A stretch of DNA of 64,000 nt from Ursus arctos (taxonomy: Eukaryota > Chordata > Mammalia > Carnivora > Ursidae), in the NCBI RefSeq assembly GCF_023065955.2, contig NW_026623050.1, forward strand, positions 21,658,501 to 21,722,500, given 5' to 3'. A program made the translations under genes and the position numbers. Shown here one piece after another: positions 62,701 to 64,000 of the stretch (position 1 is its first letter; the number at the start of each line of letters is the position of its first letter). The notes beneath the pieces were generated by a model. The model ran no database searches. It worked only from the letters and a program-made list of their open reading frames with translations, and had not been told where the DNA came from.

Positions 62701-62771
62701 ACCGTATCTTTAGCCATCCATCAGTCGATGGACACTTGGACTGTTTCCATAAGTTGGCTATTGTTTGTTTG

Positions 62772-62964
62772 TTTGTGTTTTTTTTTAAGATTTTATTTAT
62801 TTGTTTGACACAGAGAGAGAGAGTACAAGCAGCGGAGCAGCAGTGGGAGGGGGAGAAGCAGGCTCCCCGCCTGAGCAGGGAACCTGATGCGGGGCTCGAT
62901 CCCAGAACCCCGGGATTAGACCCAGGCCGAAGGCAGACACTGACTGAGATGCCCAGGCACCCCC
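62772..62964 (-). mobile_element. CAN SINE inside L1
   Basis: 'ttttttttaagattttatttatttgtttgacacagag' to 'gcccaggcacccc'. The L1 target CCATAAGTTGGCT is duplicated at 62747-62759 and at about 62965, so the SINE is younger than the L1. Confidence 0.93.
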
Positions 62965-64000
62965 CCATAAGTTGGCTGTTGTTGATAATGCTGCTATAAA
63001 CGCTGGGGTACATATATCCCTTTGAATTAGTATTTTTGTATTCTTTGGGTAAATACTTAATTGGTGCAATTGCTGGATTGTAGGTTAGTTCTCTTTTTTA
63101 ACTTTTTAAGGAATCTTTATACTGTTTGTGTGAGGGGCCATACCAGTTTATATTTCCACCAACAGTACAAGAGGGTTCCTCTTTCTCTACATCCTCTGCA
63201 GCACCTGTTGTCTCTTGTGTTGTTGATTTTAGCCATTCTGACAAGTGTGAGGTGATATCTCATGGTAGTTTTGATTTGCATGATGAATGATGTTGAGCAT
63301 CTTTTCATGTGTTTGTTGCCTATCTGTATTGTCTTCTTTGGAAAAGTGTCTATTCATGTCTTCTGCACATTTTTAAATTGGATTATTCATTTTTGGGGTG
63401 TTGAGTTTTATAAGTTCTTTATAGATTTTGGATACTCTTTATCAGATTCGCCATTTGCCAAGAATCTTCTCCCCTTCAGTAAGTTGCCTTTTAGTTTTAT
63501 TGATTGTTTCCTTCACTGTGCAGAAGCTTTTTCTTTGATGAAGTTCCAGTAGTTTATTTTTGCTTTTGTTTCCCTTGCCTCAGGAGACATATCTGGACAG
63601 AAGGTGCTATAGTCAGTGTCAAAGTGGTTAGTCTGTGTTCTCTTCCAGGATTTTTAGTTTTTGAATTTATTTTTGTGTATGGTGTTAAGAAAGTGGTCCA
63701 GTTTAATTCTTTTGCACGTGGCTGTCCACTTTTCTCAACACAATTTGTTGAAGAGATTGTTTTTTTTTCCATTGCATATTCTTTCCTGCCTTGTTGAAGA
63801 TTATTTGATCATATAGTTGTGGGTTCATTTCTGGGTTTTCTGTTCTGTTCCATTGATCTATGTGTCTGTTTTTGTGCCAGTACCGTACTGTTTTGATCAG
63901 TGCAGCTTTGTAATATAAATTGTTGCTGGTATATAGAGATGAAAATAATATTTATATGTTAACTTTATGTCCCGTGACCTTGCTAAATTAAATAGACTTA

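Larger units (their letters stand above)
62430..64000 (-). mobile_element. Antisense L1 (ORF2 3' part), runs off window
   Basis: Antisense L1 text: 'ccacatatgagtgaactcac', 'ttttgatggctgagtaatattcc', (GT)n, 'agtcgatggacacttgg', 'gtgaggtgatatctcatgg', 'cttctgcacatttttaaattgg', 'cactgtgcagaagctttttc', 'ctcaacacaatttgttgaagag' and 'ctgttctgttccattgatctatg'. The frame is interrupted by stops, so it is an ancient copy. A SINE sits inside it. The 5' end lies beyond 64000. Confidence 0.93.

Noticed and set aside
62618..63797. Several frames of 90-130 codons near the right edge
   Set aside because: They fall within an antisense L1 and a nested SINE; the peptides are shadows of repeat sequence and the GT microsatellite.

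Overview
This is a mammalian genomic window and holds no prokaryotic or mobile gene cluster. At least 27 tRNA-derived carnivore SINEs (CAN/SINEC) occur, in both orientations and mostly with intact target-site duplications. Many carry the long pyrimidine-rich body ending in the 'ctctcgctggctgtctctc' segment, which I associate with arctoid caniforms (bear/panda, seals, mustelids). A carnivore-type L1 3' end, ancestral mammalian L1, L2, MIR, MLT1/MaLR and MER5-type repeats complete the picture. The species call is inference from repeat style.

The only protein-coding gene I can support is the 5' end of TCF12 (HEB, a class I bHLH E-protein) on the + strand. It has a large CpG-island promoter (about 40.4-42.33 kb), a probable non-coding exon 1 ending at a donor at 41248, exon 2 with the start codon (exon 42210-42306, CDS from 42232), and exon 3 (43400-43472). 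A very long intron 3 then runs past the right edge. The two coding exons encode 49 complete codons plus one base. They carry the N-terminal activation domain 1 with its LDFS motif, which recruits CBP/p300-type coactivators and ETO-family corepressors. The bHLH domain lies downstream of this window.

Layout: 1-18.2 kb is AT-rich intergenic DNA with SINEs up to 8 kb, then a SINE-free block of old L1 fragments broken by an MLT1 LTR. At 18.25-18.98 kb sits a second, isolated CpG island with no gene that I can assign. From 19 to 40.4 kb is intergenic DNA with L2, a pair of related old repeats, many SINEs (including a three-deep nest at 29.1-29.75 kb), a Tigger-like DNA transposon and MER5 copies. 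From 40.4 to 43.5 kb is the TCF12 promoter and first exons. From 43.5 to 64 kb is TCF12 intron 3 with 8 SINEs, several MIRs, an MLT1 LTR and an antisense L1 that runs off the window.

The items most worth a second look are a perfect 16-bp-arm hairpin in TCF12 intron 3 (52789-52838), a 52-bp near-perfect AT-rich palindrome (10949-11000), the orphan CpG island, predicted upstream ORFs in the TCF12 leader (one in frame with the main ORF and stopping 12 nt before it), and a dense G-run cluster in intron 1. I found no evidence for a novel gene system. The long open frames in the CpG islands are GC-driven and not convincing genes.
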